Shown here piece after piece: positions 9,035 to 17,801 of a stretch of 64,000 nucleotides of DNA. The translations under genes were made by a program, and so were the position numbers. Source of the stretch: Afipia sp. Lineage in GTDB: Bacteria; Pseudomonadota; Alphaproteobacteria; Rhizobiales; Xanthobacteraceae. How positions within the stretch are numbered: position 1 is the stretch's first letter; the number at the start of each line of letters is the position of its first letter. The notes below the pieces were generated by a model. It made no database searches and was not told the origin of the DNA. It worked only from the letters and a program-made list of their open reading frames with translations. The DNA is taken from positions 806,001-870,000 of the forward strand of contig JANINQ010000021.1 in assembly GCA_024508675.1 (NCBI GenBank). The letters run 5' to 3'.

Positions 9035-9958
9035 ATGTCCCCCATCATCTCCATCAAGAACCTGTCGAAGACCTATGCCTCCGGCTTCGCGGCACTGAAG
9101 AATATCAACCTCGATATTCGCGCCGGCGAGATTTTCGCCTTGCTCGGCCCGAACGGTGCCGGAAAGACGACGCTGATCGGCACCATCTGCGGTCTGGTCG
9201 GAGCGACGGAAGGCAGCGTGACCGTCGGCGGTCATGACACCGTCAGCGACTACCGCGCTGCACGCTCGATGATCGGACTGGTGCCGCAGGAGCTGCACAC
9301 CGACGCATGGGAAAGCCCATGGTCAACTGCCTCCTTCAGCCGGGGGCTGTTCGGCAAGCCGAAGAACCCCGCGCACATTGAAAAGGTGCTGAAGGACCTC
9401 TCGCTATGGGACAAGCGCAAGAGCCAGATCATCACCCTTTCCGGCGGCATGAAGCGCCGCGTGATGATCGCGAAGGCGCTGGCGCACGAACCGCAGATTC
9501 TGTTCCTCGATGAACCGACCGCGGGCGTCGATGTCGAACTGCGCAAGGCGATGTGGGACGTGGTGCGCGAACTGCGCGCCTCCGGCGTCACCATCATCCT
9601 CACCACGCATTACATCGAAGAAGCCGAGGAGATGGCGGACCGTGTCGGCGTCATCAACAAGGGCGAGATCGTGCTGGTCGAGGACAAGGCCAAGCTGATG
9701 CAGAAGCTCGGCAGGAAGCAGCTCAAGCTGCATCTGCAGGAGAAGCTCACGGTCATTCCGCCTTCGCTTGCGGCGCATCATCTCGATCTGTCGAACGACG
9801 GCGACGAACTGATCTACACCTACGATACCAAGGGCGAGCGCACCGGCATCACCGCCCTGCTCAACGACCTGAGCAGCGCCGGCGTCCGCTTCAACGACCT
9901 CAACACCACCCAAAGCTCGCTCGAAGAAATTTTCGTCAGTCTGGTGCATCAGGCATGA
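9035..9958 (+). CDS. ABC-2 type transporter ATP-binding protein
   Basis: A 307-residue ATPase. Walker A GPNGAGKT (38-45), Q-loop VPQELH (about 84-89), signature LSGGMKRR (135-142), Walker B ILFLDEPT (155-162) and the H-loop in [11 protein letters not shown] are all present. The extended C-terminal region (about 230-307) is typical of the DrrA/NodI/YadG group that pairs with ABC-2 permeases. It is followed at 10017 by its membrane partner. The ATG at 9035 starts just before the conserved IISIKNLSK strand; an upstream ATG at 9005 is possible but less likely. The substrate is unknown. Drug, polysaccharide and lipid export are all known in the family. Confidence 0.9.
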   Translation: MSPIISIKNLSKTYASGFAALKNINLDIRAGEIFALLGPNGAGKTTLIGTICGLVGATEGSVTVGGHDTVSDYRAARSMIGLVPQELHTDAWESPWSTASFSRGLFGKPKNPAHIEKVLKDLSLWDKRKSQIITLSGGMKRRVMIAKALAHEPQILFLDEPTAGVDVELRKAMWDVVRELRASGVTIILTTHYIEEAEEMADRVGVINKGEIVLVEDKAKLMQKLGRKQLKLHLQEKLTVIPPSLAAHHLDLSNDGDELIYTYDTKGERTGITALLNDLSSAGVRFNDLNTTQSSLEEIFVSLVHQA

Positions 9959-9997
9959 TCCGGAAAAGTGGGAACCGGTTTTCCGATCAGATCATGC
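9953..9997. repeat. Rhizobiales palindromic repeat (copy 1)
   Basis: GCATGATC...GATCATGC ends flank the inner arms CGGAAAAGTGGGAACCGG and TTTTCCG, a short intergenic repeat of the type common in Bradyrhizobium-like genomes. It lies between the two ABC genes and its left arm supplies the ATPase stop codon. Related copies are at 46914-46962 and 53058-53096. Confidence 0.75.
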
Positions 9998-10016
9998 CTA
10001 CCAAGAGAACGATCTC

Positions 10017-10778
10017 ATGAACCTGCATGCCATTCGCGCGATCTACAAATTCGAGATGGCGCGCACATTCCGCACGCTGCTGCAGAGCGTCGTCTCGCCG
10101 GTGATCTCGACATCGCTGTATTTCGTGGTGTTCGGCTCGGCGATCGGTTCGCGCATCACCGAGATTGACGGCGTCAGCTACGGCACCTTCATCGTGCCGG
10201 GCCTGATCATGCTGTCGCTGCTGACGCAGAGCATCGCCAACGCGTCTTTCGCGATCTACTTTCCGAAGTTCACCGGCACAATCTATGAACTTCTCTCCGC
10301 GCCGGTGTCATCATTCGAAGCGGTCGTCGGCTATATCGGTGCGGCAGCCACCAAGTCGATCATTCTCGGCCTGATCATTCTGGCCACCGCTGGGCTGTTC
10401 GTGCCGCTCAAGATCGCGCATCCGTTCATGATGCTGACCTTCCTCGTGCTCACTTCAGTGACGTTCAGCCTGTTCGGCTTCATCATCGGCATCTGGGCCG
10501 ATGGCTTCGAGAAACTGCAGGTGATCCCTCTGCTGGTGATCACGCCGCTGACCTTCCTGGGCGGAAGCTTCTACTCGATCCACATGCTGCCGCCGTTCTG
10601 GCAGACCGTGACGCTGTTCAATCCGGTGGTTTATCTGGTCAGCGGATTCCGCTGGAGCTTCTTCGAGATTGCCGATGTCAGCGTGGCCGTCAGCCTCGGC
10701 ATGACGCTGGGCTTCCTCGCGCTGTGCATGATTACGGTGTGGTGGATCTTCCGGACCGGCTACCGGCTCAAGACCTGA
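10017..10778 (+). CDS. ABC-2 type transporter permease
   Basis: A 253-residue inner-membrane protein with about six hydrophobic segments. It contains the ABC-2 membrane signature region ([28 protein letters not shown], near 90-117) and the C-terminal stretch [21 protein letters not shown] (about 178-198) typical of the YadH/NodJ/DrrB family. It follows the ATPase by 58 bases containing a palindromic repeat, so the two are very likely one transcription unit and form an exporter with two copies of each subunit. Confidence 0.9.
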   Translation: MNLHAIRAIYKFEMARTFRTLLQSVVSPVISTSLYFVVFGSAIGSRITEIDGVSYGTFIVPGLIMLSLLTQSIANASFAIYFPKFTGTIYELLSAPVSSFEAVVGYIGAAATKSIILGLIILATAGLFVPLKIAHPFMMLTFLVLTSVTFSLFGFIIGIWADGFEKLQVIPLLVITPLTFLGGSFYSIHMLPPFWQTVTLFNPVVYLVSGFRWSFFEIADVSVAVSLGMTLGFLALCMITVWWIFRTGYRLKT

Positions 10779-10788
10779 CAAAAGAATA

Positions 10789-10806
10789 CGCCCCGCAAGC
10801 GGGGCG
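10789..10806. terminator. Hairpin terminator between convergent genes
   Basis: CGCCCCGC-AA-GCGGGGCG forms an 8-bp GC stem with a 2-base loop. Read on the minus strand it is followed by TATTCTTTT, fitting a terminator for the minus-strand gene ending at 10835. On the plus strand it lies 10 bases past the permease stop and could also act there. Confidence 0.6.
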
Positions 10807-10834
10807 CATCGGCGGTGACTTCTGCGATGTCCGT

Positions 10835-11152
10835 TCAGTTCGGACGCCAGTTTCCATTGCTGTCGTAATAGCCACTGGGGCCTGTGCCGGGCGGCGGCGG
10901 CACCTGCGCCGGCTGCACCGCATTGCTCACACCGGTGCCGACCACGTTAAGCGTGCCGGCCACTGCACCTACACCCGCACCGAGCGCGCCGCCAACCAAT
11001 CCGCCGACAGGTCCGGCTGCGGTCCTGCCCTGATAAGTGCCTTGCGCAGCGCCGCTGATGGCGCCGTTCACAGGGTCCTGTTGCGCGGCTGCGGGCATGG
11101 TCAAAAAAGCCAGCGCCGCTGCGGTGGAAATGAACGAAGCTGCGATCTTCAT
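10835..11152 (-). CDS. Small secreted glycine-zipper protein
   Basis: A 105-residue protein with a clear signal peptide (MKIAASFISTAAALAFLTMPAAAQ, cleavage near residue 24). A Gly/Ala-rich segment with GGLVGGALGAGVGAVAG-type spacing looks like a glycine zipper, and a Pro-rich C-terminus ends in SNGNWRPN. The start ATG has a strong GGAGG site upstream. It is paralogous to the gene at 11374-11679, sharing the AAGPVGG core. Glycine-zipper proteins associate with membranes or the envelope; no function can be assigned. Confidence 0.75.
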   Translation of the reverse strand: MKIAASFISTAAALAFLTMPAAAQQDPVNGAISGAAQGTYQGRTAAGPVGGLVGGALGAGVGAVAGTLNVVGTGVSNAVQPAQVPPPPGTGPSGYYDSNGNWRPN

Positions 11153-11324
11153 ATGAGGAAACCTCCCTGCCCGGCCGGGTCCCGGCCCCAAAGCAAATCA
11201 GCAGGTGAAAGGGTGCGCCAGCTTCGGCGGAAATACAATGCGGGAAGGCCGCGCACCCTGCGGTTTCCGGCTGGAATTGTCCCAAAAGCCACAGCGCGAA
11301 TCCGGACGTGCGGCGCATGAAAAG

Positions 11325-11350
11325 AGGCGCACCCTTGCAAGGATGCGCCT
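11325..11350 (-). terminator. Rho-independent terminator of the glycine-rich gene
   Basis: AGGCGCA and TGCGCCT arms with inner CCTT-GC-AAGG form a hairpin that, read on the minus strand, is followed by CTTTTC. It lies 23 bases downstream of the stop of the gene at 11374-11679. Confidence 0.7.
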
Positions 11351-11373
11351 TCGAAAACGGCGGTACTGACAGG

Positions 11374-11679
11374 TCAGCGATGACGTTTGTGCCGGTAGTG
11401 GCGATGACGATAGCTGCGGCGGTTGTCGATTCCGAGCACACCGTTCACGCCTCCAACGATTCCGCCGACGCCCGCACCGACGGCGCCGCCCACAGCACCG
11501 CCGACCGGTCCAGCCGCACGGTTGCCGCGATAAGCGCCTTCATTGGCTCCGCCTTCCATACCCCTGATCACACCCTGCGCATGCGCAGCGACGGGCAACG
11601 CCAGAATGGCCAGCGCCGCGGCGATGAACGTGAAACGCCGGTGCGCTGGTTTGAAAATGAACAAGACCTCGGTCTTCAT
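11374..11679 (-). CDS. Small secreted glycine-zipper protein, paralogue of its neighbour
   Basis: A 101-residue protein with an N-terminal signal (FIAAALAILALPVAAHAQ, cleavage near residue 35). A glycine zipper GGAVGGAVGAGVGGIVGG (about 63-80) follows, and the tail is very basic and rich in His/Arg/Tyr (YRHRHYRHKRHR). The AAGPVGG block aligns with the same block in the gene at 10835-11152, so the two arose by duplication. A GGAGAG site precedes the ATG. The His/Arg tail could bind metal, nucleic acid or anionic envelope polymers, but that is speculation. Confidence 0.75.
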   Translation of the reverse strand: MKTEVLFIFKPAHRRFTFIAAALAILALPVAAHAQGVIRGMEGGANEGAYRGNRAAGPVGGAVGGAVGAGVGGIVGGVNGVLGIDNRRSYRHRHYRHKRHR

Positions 11680-11889
11680 GTCAGGGACTCTCCATGAGCG
11701 GAAGGATGTCAGTATCCGGTAACGTGCACGGCGCCGGAAAGTTGCGTCAAGTTTGGCGAAAACACGTCACAAACGGGTGCTGTTCACGAAACCGTTTGGC
11801 CGCGTCCATCAACCTTAAGACGAAGACACTATTAAAAAAGCCGCTTTCCATGGTTTAGTGAGAGCGGGGGCAGAGACGAGGCGAACGTC

Positions 11890-12654
11890 ATGCGTGCGAT
11901 TTTGGTGTCAGTGACCGGTTTGATGCTGCTTACAGGCAGCGCTGCAAATGCGGCGGTCTCCATTCTGGTCAACAAGGACACGCAGCAGATGACCGTCTCC
12001 GTCGATGGAGCGCCGCGCTATACATGGCCAGTCTCCAGCGGCAATCCTTCGCACGAAACGCCAAACGGCAGCTTCAAGACGTTCCGCATGGAAGAGGATC
12101 ATTACTCGAAGGAATTCGATGATGCGCCGATGCCGAATGCGATCTTCTTCACCAAGCAGGGTCATGCCATTCACGGCACCGACGCCGTCAGCCGTCTCGG
12201 CAGCCCTGCCTCGCACGGATGCGTGCGGCTGTCGCGCGCCAATGCGCTGAAGTTGTGGGACCTGGTCAAGGCCGAAGGTCTGCTCAACACCACGGTGACG
12301 CTGACCGGATCGTCGCGCGTTGCGCTGGCGCGCAATCCCCGCACCCGCACGGCGGTCGCCCGCGGCGACGATGCCGTCGGCCAGCCGGTGCAGATCGCGC
12401 CGCAGGGCGGATACGGCGAAGACCTGAACGCCAATACGCGCGCGCATCAGCCTTCGCCTGATCGTGTCTATCGCGATCCGTCCTATCCGCAGGATCAGGC
12501 CTATTACGGACCGGCCGATGCAGGTCCGATGCAGCGCCGCATTTATCAGCAGCGCGGCTACTATCAGGGCTACGAGCAGGACGCGCGCTACCAACAGCAG
12601 CAGCAACAACGCTATGCATATCCGCGCGGCGGTTACTATTACTACGCCGATTAA
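11890..12654 (+). CDS. Periplasmic L,D-transpeptidase (YkuD domain)
   Basis: A 254-residue exported enzyme that forms or modifies 3-3 peptidoglycan cross-links or attaches proteins to peptidoglycan. A signal peptide ends near residue 21 (SAANAA). The YkuD domain spans about 23-140 with the catalytic pattern HGT (95-97) followed by SHGCVRL (108-114), in which Cys111 is the nucleophile. The C-terminal third is low-complexity, rich in Tyr and Gln (YYQGYEQDARYQQQQQQ). It does not look like a peptidoglycan-binding domain and may be a flexible tether. Confidence 0.92.
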   Translation: MRAILVSVTGLMLLTGSAANAAVSILVNKDTQQMTVSVDGAPRYTWPVSSGNPSHETPNGSFKTFRMEEDHYSKEFDDAPMPNAIFFTKQGHAIHGTDAVSRLGSPASHGCVRLSRANALKLWDLVKAEGLLNTTVTLTGSSRVALARNPRTRTAVARGDDAVGQPVQIAPQGGYGEDLNANTRAHQPSPDRVYRDPSYPQDQAYYGPADAGPMQRRIYQQRGYYQGYEQDARYQQQQQQRYAYPRGGYYYYAD

Positions 12655-12660
12655 GCCGGA

Positions 12661-14937
12661 TTACTCGTCCGGCGTCCTGAGCCTGCGCCACACCGCGCCC
12701 AGCACGTTGGAATAGTCGTCGGTCCAGACCCGCTGGCCTTCGGTCGCTTCGGTAAGAACCCACTTCTCGTCCGACGCGAGCTTGCCGACGTCCGCCTCCT
12801 CATGGGCCGAGATCACCACATTGGTGGTGAAGATGTATTCGGCATCGCGCCCGGAATCCTCATTGAACACCCAGCTCTTCAGATCATTCTCTTCGGCAAT
12901 GCCGACGACGACACTCGCCAACTCGAGATGGCGATTGGAGACGTGCATCAACACTGCGCCCTGCGGCGCAAGCTTGGCCTTGTAGATCGCCATCGCCTCT
13001 TCCGTTGCCAGATGGATCGGAATCGCATCCGATGAATAGGCATCCACGATAATCAGATCGTAGGCGCCGTCCGGCTCCTTGGCGAAGGTCAGGCGCGCAT
13101 CGCCGATCACCGGCTTCATGTTCGGATCGCACGCGCTGACATAGGTGAAATACTTCGGATCGCGCGCGGTATCGACCATGGTCTGGTCGATCTCGAAATA
13201 CTTCCAGTCTTCCCCCGGCACCGACTGGCACGCCAGCGTTCCCGCACCGAGACCGATCACCGCAACACGGATCGGGCCGCCCTTGCGTTCACGGATCGCG
13301 GCGACGGCGCGACCGATGCCGCCGTCCTTGTGATAATAGCTAATCGGCTCCGGCCGCCCTTTGATCGGCGTGCCGTCATCATTCAGGAATTTTTCCGCGC
13401 CATGAATCGTCGTGCCGTGCATCAGTACGTGATACTGGCCGTTAGACGTCACCACGATCTTGTGGACGCCGAAAAAGCTGCGCACGGTTTCGACGCGGCC
13501 ATCGTCCGCCGGATAGACGCGGATCAGGATCAATCCCAGCGCGACAAGGGCTGCGACGCTCCAGCGGCTGATCTTCCATAACACCGCGAGCGCCATCATG
13601 ACACAGGCAAAGGCGGCAACCATCCAGACCCGATTGGTCTCCAGGAATTCGGTGACGGCCCCTTCCCGATAGGACAGCCCGATGAGAACGAATCCGGCTA
13701 CGACCACGAGCAGCCAAAGAGCAAAGCCACCGCGCCATGCGGACGCCCCTGCCGGACGGCACAGCGCCGCCAGCGCCAGCAGGATCGGATATTCCGCGAT
13801 CCAAGAAAATGCGTAAGGCGCGATCAGGCCGGCGAACAGTCCGCCGACCATGCCGCCGAACGACAGCGCGACGTAGAAACCCGTGAGATAACGCGCAGCC
13901 GGACGTGTCCGCGCCAGCTCGCCATGGCACGCCATGGCGATGATGAAGAAGCACAGTTGATGTCCGCCCAGCGTGAGCAACAGGTTCTGCTCGCCGCCAA
14001 CAACCAGCAGCACCATGACGCCTGCGATCGCGATCGGCTGCAGCATCAGCATCAGCCAGTGCGGCAGCAGCGGCCTGGACTGGAACACCAGAACCCATGT
14101 CAGAAGGTACAGCGACAGCGGCAGCACCCACAGCAGCGGCGCGGCAGCAACGTCGGTCGAGATGTGCGCCGTTACGGCAATCAGAAGTCCCGAAGGCACC
14201 GCCGCAAGAAATATCCAGCGCAGCCGCACCGGCCATGTCGGCGCCGGTGCATCCCCTTCGCTGGCGCCGATTGCGGCGACCGTCATCGGCGGCGAACGCA
14301 GCAGCAGAACGCCACATGCCGCAATCAGAACGATCAGCAGCGCATAGCCGCCGGTCCAGATCACGTTCTGCGTTTGCAGCGAAAATATCGGTTCGAACAG
14401 GACCGGATAGGACAGCAGCGCAAGGAAGCTTCCGATGTTCGACGATGCATAAAGAAAGTACGGATCGGGACCGTCGGGATGACCTGTGCGGACAAACCAC
14501 GCCTGCAGCATCGGATTGTTGGCAGCGAGCGCAAAGAACGGCAGGCCGATGGACGCCGCGAACAGGCCCAGCAGCCAGAACGCGTAGCCGCTCGCCGGAG
14601 GTTCACCCCATCCGCTCGCAATCGACAACGGCAAGGTGAACAGCGCCGCGATCAGCAACAGCAGATGGATGACGACCGGAACCGTGCGGCTCTTCAAGGT
14701 CATCAGATAGTGGGCATAGGCATAACCGCCGAGCAGCAGCGACTGGAAAAAGACCATTGCCACCGACCACACCGCAGGCGATCCGCCGAGCCGCGGCAGC
14801 ACCATTTTCGTGAACAGCGGCTGGACCGAAAACAGCAGCAAGGCACTGGTAAAAATCGCGACAGTGTAAACCACCAGCACAAGCGTATTCCGCGCGCCGG
14901 AAGACTGGCTCGTGGTGTCAGACGGCATCGAATTCAT
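12661..14937 (-). CDS. Multi-spanning membrane protein fused to a spermidine-synthase-like domain
   Basis: A 758-residue protein. The first about 490 residues hold a dozen or so hydrophobic helices (for example FTSALLLFSVQPLFTKMVLP near 30-49). The C-terminal about 230 residues form a spermidine-synthase-like Rossmann domain with VAVIGLGAGTLACQ (near 560) and YDLIIVDAYSSDAIPIHL. Proteins of this build are widely annotated as fused MFS/spermidine synthase, but actual aminopropyltransfer is rarely shown, so polyamine synthesis should not be assumed. It converges on the L,D-transpeptidase with a 6-base gap. Confidence 0.8.
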   Translation of the reverse strand: MNSMPSDTTSQSSGARNTLVLVVYTVAIFTSALLLFSVQPLFTKMVLPRLGGSPAVWSVAMVFFQSLLLGGYAYAHYLMTLKSRTVPVVIHLLLLIAALFTLPLSIASGWGEPPASGYAFWLLGLFAASIGLPFFALAANNPMLQAWFVRTGHPDGPDPYFLYASSNIGSFLALLSYPVLFEPIFSLQTQNVIWTGGYALLIVLIAACGVLLLRSPPMTVAAIGASEGDAPAPTWPVRLRWIFLAAVPSGLLIAVTAHISTDVAAAPLLWVLPLSLYLLTWVLVFQSRPLLPHWLMLMLQPIAIAGVMVLLVVGGEQNLLLTLGGHQLCFFIIAMACHGELARTRPAARYLTGFYVALSFGGMVGGLFAGLIAPYAFSWIAEYPILLALAALCRPAGASAWRGGFALWLLVVVAGFVLIGLSYREGAVTEFLETNRVWMVAAFACVMMALAVLWKISRWSVAALVALGLILIRVYPADDGRVETVRSFFGVHKIVVTSNGQYHVLMHGTTIHGAEKFLNDDGTPIKGRPEPISYYHKDGGIGRAVAAIRERKGGPIRVAVIGLGAGTLACQSVPGEDWKYFEIDQTMVDTARDPKYFTYVSACDPNMKPVIGDARLTFAKEPDGAYDLIIVDAYSSDAIPIHLATEEAMAIYKAKLAPQGAVLMHVSNRHLELASVVVGIAEENDLKSWVFNEDSGRDAEYIFTTNVVISAHEEADVGKLASDEKWVLTEATEGQRVWTDDYSNVLGAVWRRLRTPDE

Positions 14938-15070
14938 GAACGCTCCGGGGACATTTCCGGCACATCACCGGCAGCCGGCGGAGTGGAGCATAGCCATCCG
15001 CTGCGGGCAATAACATGCGCGTGACAGAAATCACTCGCGCGTGACGTACTCTAATATTATGACGTGATGC

Positions 15071-16672
15071 ATGTCGGATTACGATGCACTCATTATCGGT
15101 GCGGGTCATAACGGCCTGACCTGCGCGGCCTATCTCGCGATGAATGGCCTGCGCGTGAAGGTCGTCGACCGGCGCAAGGTGGTCGGCGGCGCGGCGGTCA
15201 CCGAGGAGTTTCACCCCGGCTTCCGGAACTCCGTGGCGGCCTACACTGTCAGCCTGCTCAATCCAAAGGTGATTGCCGATCTGAACCTGCATCACCACGG
15301 CCTGCGGATCGTGGAGCGCCGCGCACAGAATTTTCTTCCCGCGCCCGATGGAAGCTATCTGCTGACCGGCGATGGCCGCACCCATCAGTCGATCGCGAAA
15401 TTCAGCGAACGCGACGCGCTACGGATCGACGACTTCAACCGCGAACTGGAAACCATCGCCGACGTGCTGCGCGCCTTCGTGCTGCGTGCGCCGCCGGACG
15501 TAGTCGAAGGCTTCGGCCTGCATGCGATCCGCGAGGCGTTCAACGCGCTGACCAGCGCCAACATCCTGCGCGGCCTGTCGCTGGAGAGCCAGCGCCTGCT
15601 GCTCGACCTGTTCACTCGTTCGGCGGGCGACATGCTGGACGACCGCTTCGAAAGCGATCTGGTCAAGGCGCTGTTCGGATTCGATGCCGTGGTCGGCAAC
15701 TATGCCAGCCCCTACGCGGCGGGGTCGGCCTACATCATGCTGCATCACGCCTTCGGCGAGGTGAACGGCCGCAAGGGCCTCTGGGGTCATGCCATCGGCG
15801 GCATGGGCGCGATCACGCAGGCCATGGCGGCATCGGCACGCGCCCACGGTGCGGAGATCGAGACCGGCGCCGGTGTCCGGGAGGTCATTGTCGAGAGCGA
15901 TCGGGCCGTCGGCGTGGTTCTTGATAACGGTATCTCGATACGGGCAAAGTATGTCGCCTCAAGCGTCAATCCGAAGCTGCTCTACACCCGGCTAATCCCC
16001 GGCAACGCCCTGCCCAAGCCCTTCCTCGACCGCATCACGACCTGGCGGAACGGGTCCGGGACCTTCCGGATGAACGTCGCCCTGTCGGCGTTGCCCTCCT
16101 TCAAGGCGCTCCCCGGCGAGGGCGATCACCTGACCGCGGGCATCATTATCGCCCCCAGTCTCGCCTACATGGACCGCGCCTGGCTCGATGCCCGCGCCCA
16201 TGGCTGGAGCCGGGAACCGGTGGTCGAGGTCCTGATCCCGTCCACGCTGGACCCCTCACTGGCCCCACCCGGCCAGCATGTCGCGAGCCTGTTCTGCCAG
16301 CACGTCGCTCCGACATTGCCCGACGGCCGGTCATGGGACGACCACCGCGAAGAGGTCGCCGACCTGATGATCGCCACTGTGGATCACTACGCACCGGGCT
16401 TCTCCCGGAGCGTGATCGGGCGGCAGGTGCTCTCCCCGCTGGATCTGGAACGCGAGTTCGGCCTGCTCGGGGGCGACATTTTTCACGGTGCGCTGTCGCT
16501 CAACCAGTTGTTCTCGGCCCGGCCGATGCTGGGCCACGGCGGCTATCGCGGGCCGCTGAAGGGGCTCTATCACTGCGGCTCCGGCGCCCATCCCGGTGGC
16601 GGTGTCACCGGCGCGCCGGGCCACAACGCGGCAGCCGTTATCCTGCGGGACCATCAGGGAATCTTCACTTAA
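15071..16672 (+). CDS. FAD/NAD(P)-dependent oxidoreductase, phytoene-desaturase-like
   Basis: A 533-residue flavoprotein. The N-terminal dinucleotide-binding motif ALIIGAGHNGLTCAAYLA is followed by the family continuation VVGGAAVTEEFHPGFRNS, and a second FAD-contacting motif lies at the C-terminus (GLYHCGSGAHPGGGVTGAPG). This matches the CrtI/phytoene dehydrogenase-related (RetSat/PYROXD2-like) group. No carotenoid genes surround it, so a carotenoid role is not supported. It diverges from the membrane-fusion gene across 133 bases. Confidence 0.82.
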   Translation: MSDYDALIIGAGHNGLTCAAYLAMNGLRVKVVDRRKVVGGAAVTEEFHPGFRNSVAAYTVSLLNPKVIADLNLHHHGLRIVERRAQNFLPAPDGSYLLTGDGRTHQSIAKFSERDALRIDDFNRELETIADVLRAFVLRAPPDVVEGFGLHAIREAFNALTSANILRGLSLESQRLLLDLFTRSAGDMLDDRFESDLVKALFGFDAVVGNYASPYAAGSAYIMLHHAFGEVNGRKGLWGHAIGGMGAITQAMAASARAHGAEIETGAGVREVIVESDRAVGVVLDNGISIRAKYVASSVNPKLLYTRLIPGNALPKPFLDRITTWRNGSGTFRMNVALSALPSFKALPGEGDHLTAGIIIAPSLAYMDRAWLDARAHGWSREPVVEVLIPSTLDPSLAPPGQHVASLFCQHVAPTLPDGRSWDDHREEVADLMIATVDHYAPGFSRSVIGRQVLSPLDLEREFGLLGGDIFHGALSLNQLFSARPMLGHGGYRGPLKGLYHCGSGAHPGGGVTGAPGHNAAAVILRDHQGIFT

Positions 16673-16677
16673 AGGGC

Positions 16678-16776
16678 TGTGGAAAGAACGCGTTTCGACT
16701 GTGGAGAAGCTGTGGATAACCCTGTGTATAATCAGTGGTTTTCCATCTGGTTAAAGCTTTACTAACGTGTGGAAAA
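16678..16776 (-). promoter_or_regulatory. Cluster of DnaA boxes upstream of prmA
   Basis: Five same-direction matches to the DnaA box (read as TTATNCACA on the minus strand) occur. TGTGGATAA (16711-16719) and TGTGTATAA (16723-16731) are perfect. TGTGGAAAG (16678), TGTGGAGAA (16699) and TGTGGAAAA (16768) have one or two changes. Boxes at 16699, 16711 and 16723 are exactly 12 bases apart. A TTAA-N7-CTAA element (16751-16765) is one base from the CtrA consensus. It could be a DnaA-controlled promoter, a titration site, or part of an origin. Confidence 0.6.
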
Positions 16777-16807
16777 CCGGGGTTAACAAAGTATGAAGAA
16801 CCCCGGT
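16776..16807. other. Hairpin just upstream of prmA
   Basis: ACCGGGGTT (16776-16784) pairs perfectly with AACCCCGGT (16799-16807) across a 14-base loop. It lies between the FAD oxidoreductase stop and the prmA start. It could be a weak terminator for the first or a leader structure for the second. There is no T tract. Confidence 0.5.
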
Positions 16808-16844
16808 ATGTTCAGTGCGTAACCGGTGGACAGATTGTGGGAAA

Positions 16845-17780
16845 ATGGGCGATGCAATCAGGACCCTCAGCCCGCCGGAACCGCCCGTGACCTCATCCTC
16901 TTCCTCGCCTGTGACGCAGGCCACCTTCGCCATCGGCGACGAGCGGACCGCCAGCCGCATCGTGGATGCAATCACCGAAAGCTATCCCAGCCACGACCTC
17001 GCCATCGCCGCCTTCGAGGCACCGGGCGGCCGCTGGGACATCACCATGCATTTCGGCGAACCGCCGGATGAGGACTTCATCCGCTCGCTGGTGACCGATG
17101 CCGCGGGCGAGGCAGCGGCGAGTTCCATCGTGTTCGGCACAGTCGAAACTAAAGACTGGGTGAAGGCCAGCCTCGCCGATCTGGTCCCGGTCAGCGCCGG
17201 ACGGTTCATCGTCCACGGCAGCCATGACCGCGACCGTGTACCGCCCAACAAACTGGGGATCGAGATCGAGGCGGCGCTGGCCTTCGGCACCGGCCACCAC
17301 GGCACCACCCGCGGCTGCCTCCTGTTGCTGGATCATGTGCTGAACCAGCGGACGCCCAAACGGGTTCTCGATCTCGGTTCGGGAACCGGGGTGCTGGCCA
17401 TCGCAGCCGCGAAGGCGCTCCGCCGCCGGGTGCTGGCGACCGACATCGATTTCCGGTCAGTGATCGTGGCGAGCGAAAATGCCCATCTCAACGGCGTCGG
17501 GACTCTGGTCGAGGCCGTCCATGCCACCGGCTTTCATGCCCCGGACTTTGCCGCCAACGGCCCGTTCGGCCTCGTGATGGCGAACATCCTCGCCAACCCG
17601 CTACGGCGGCTGGCGCCGGACATGGCGAAGCACCTGGCCCCCCATGCTTTCGTGATCCTGTCGGGATTGCTGCCGCATCAGGCGAACAGCGTAGTGGCCG
17701 CCTATCGCGGCGCAGGGCTCAAGCTGCTCAAGCGCATCCAGATCGACGGCTGGAGCAGCCTCTTGATGCAACGGCGCTAG
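16845..17780 (+). CDS. prmA: Ribosomal protein L11 methyltransferase
   Basis: A 311-residue class I methyltransferase that methylates ribosomal protein L11 using SAM. The recognition stretch LAFGTGHHGTTRGCLLLLD is diagnostic for PrmA. RVLDLGSGTGVLAIAAAK (near 170) is SAM motif I, and VMANILANPL (about 245-254) carries the catalytic NxLANPL-type motif. The N-terminal L11-binding region has low complexity at first (TSSSSSP). The ATG at 16845 sits behind GTGGGAAA and starts after the DnaA-box region. It is slightly longer than E. coli PrmA, as is usual in alphaproteobacteria. Confidence 0.92.
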   Translation: MGDAIRTLSPPEPPVTSSSSSPVTQATFAIGDERTASRIVDAITESYPSHDLAIAAFEAPGGRWDITMHFGEPPDEDFIRSLVTDAAGEAAASSIVFGTVETKDWVKASLADLVPVSAGRFIVHGSHDRDRVPPNKLGIEIEAALAFGTGHHGTTRGCLLLLDHVLNQRTPKRVLDLGSGTGVLAIAAAKALRRRVLATDIDFRSVIVASENAHLNGVGTLVEAVHATGFHAPDFAANGPFGLVMANILANPLRRLAPDMAKHLAPHAFVILSGLLPHQANSVVAAYRGAGLKLLKRIQIDGWSSLLMQRR

Positions 17781-17801
17781 GCCGCGCGTTGGGGCCGGGA
17801 A

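Noticed and set aside
12661-14937. Calling the fused membrane protein a spermidine synthase
   Set aside because: Only the Rossmann methyltransferase-like fold is supported. Aminopropyltransfer has rarely been shown for this architecture, so the name would overstate function.
13924-15024. A 366-codon plus-strand frame opposite the membrane-fusion gene
   Set aside because: Its composition (very high Gln and Arg) is a mirror of hydrophobic codons on the other strand; no real-protein features.
15071-16672. Carotenoid biosynthesis function for the phytoene-desaturase-like gene
   Set aside because: No crtB, crtE or other carotenoid gene is nearby, and the family includes many unrelated oxidoreductases.
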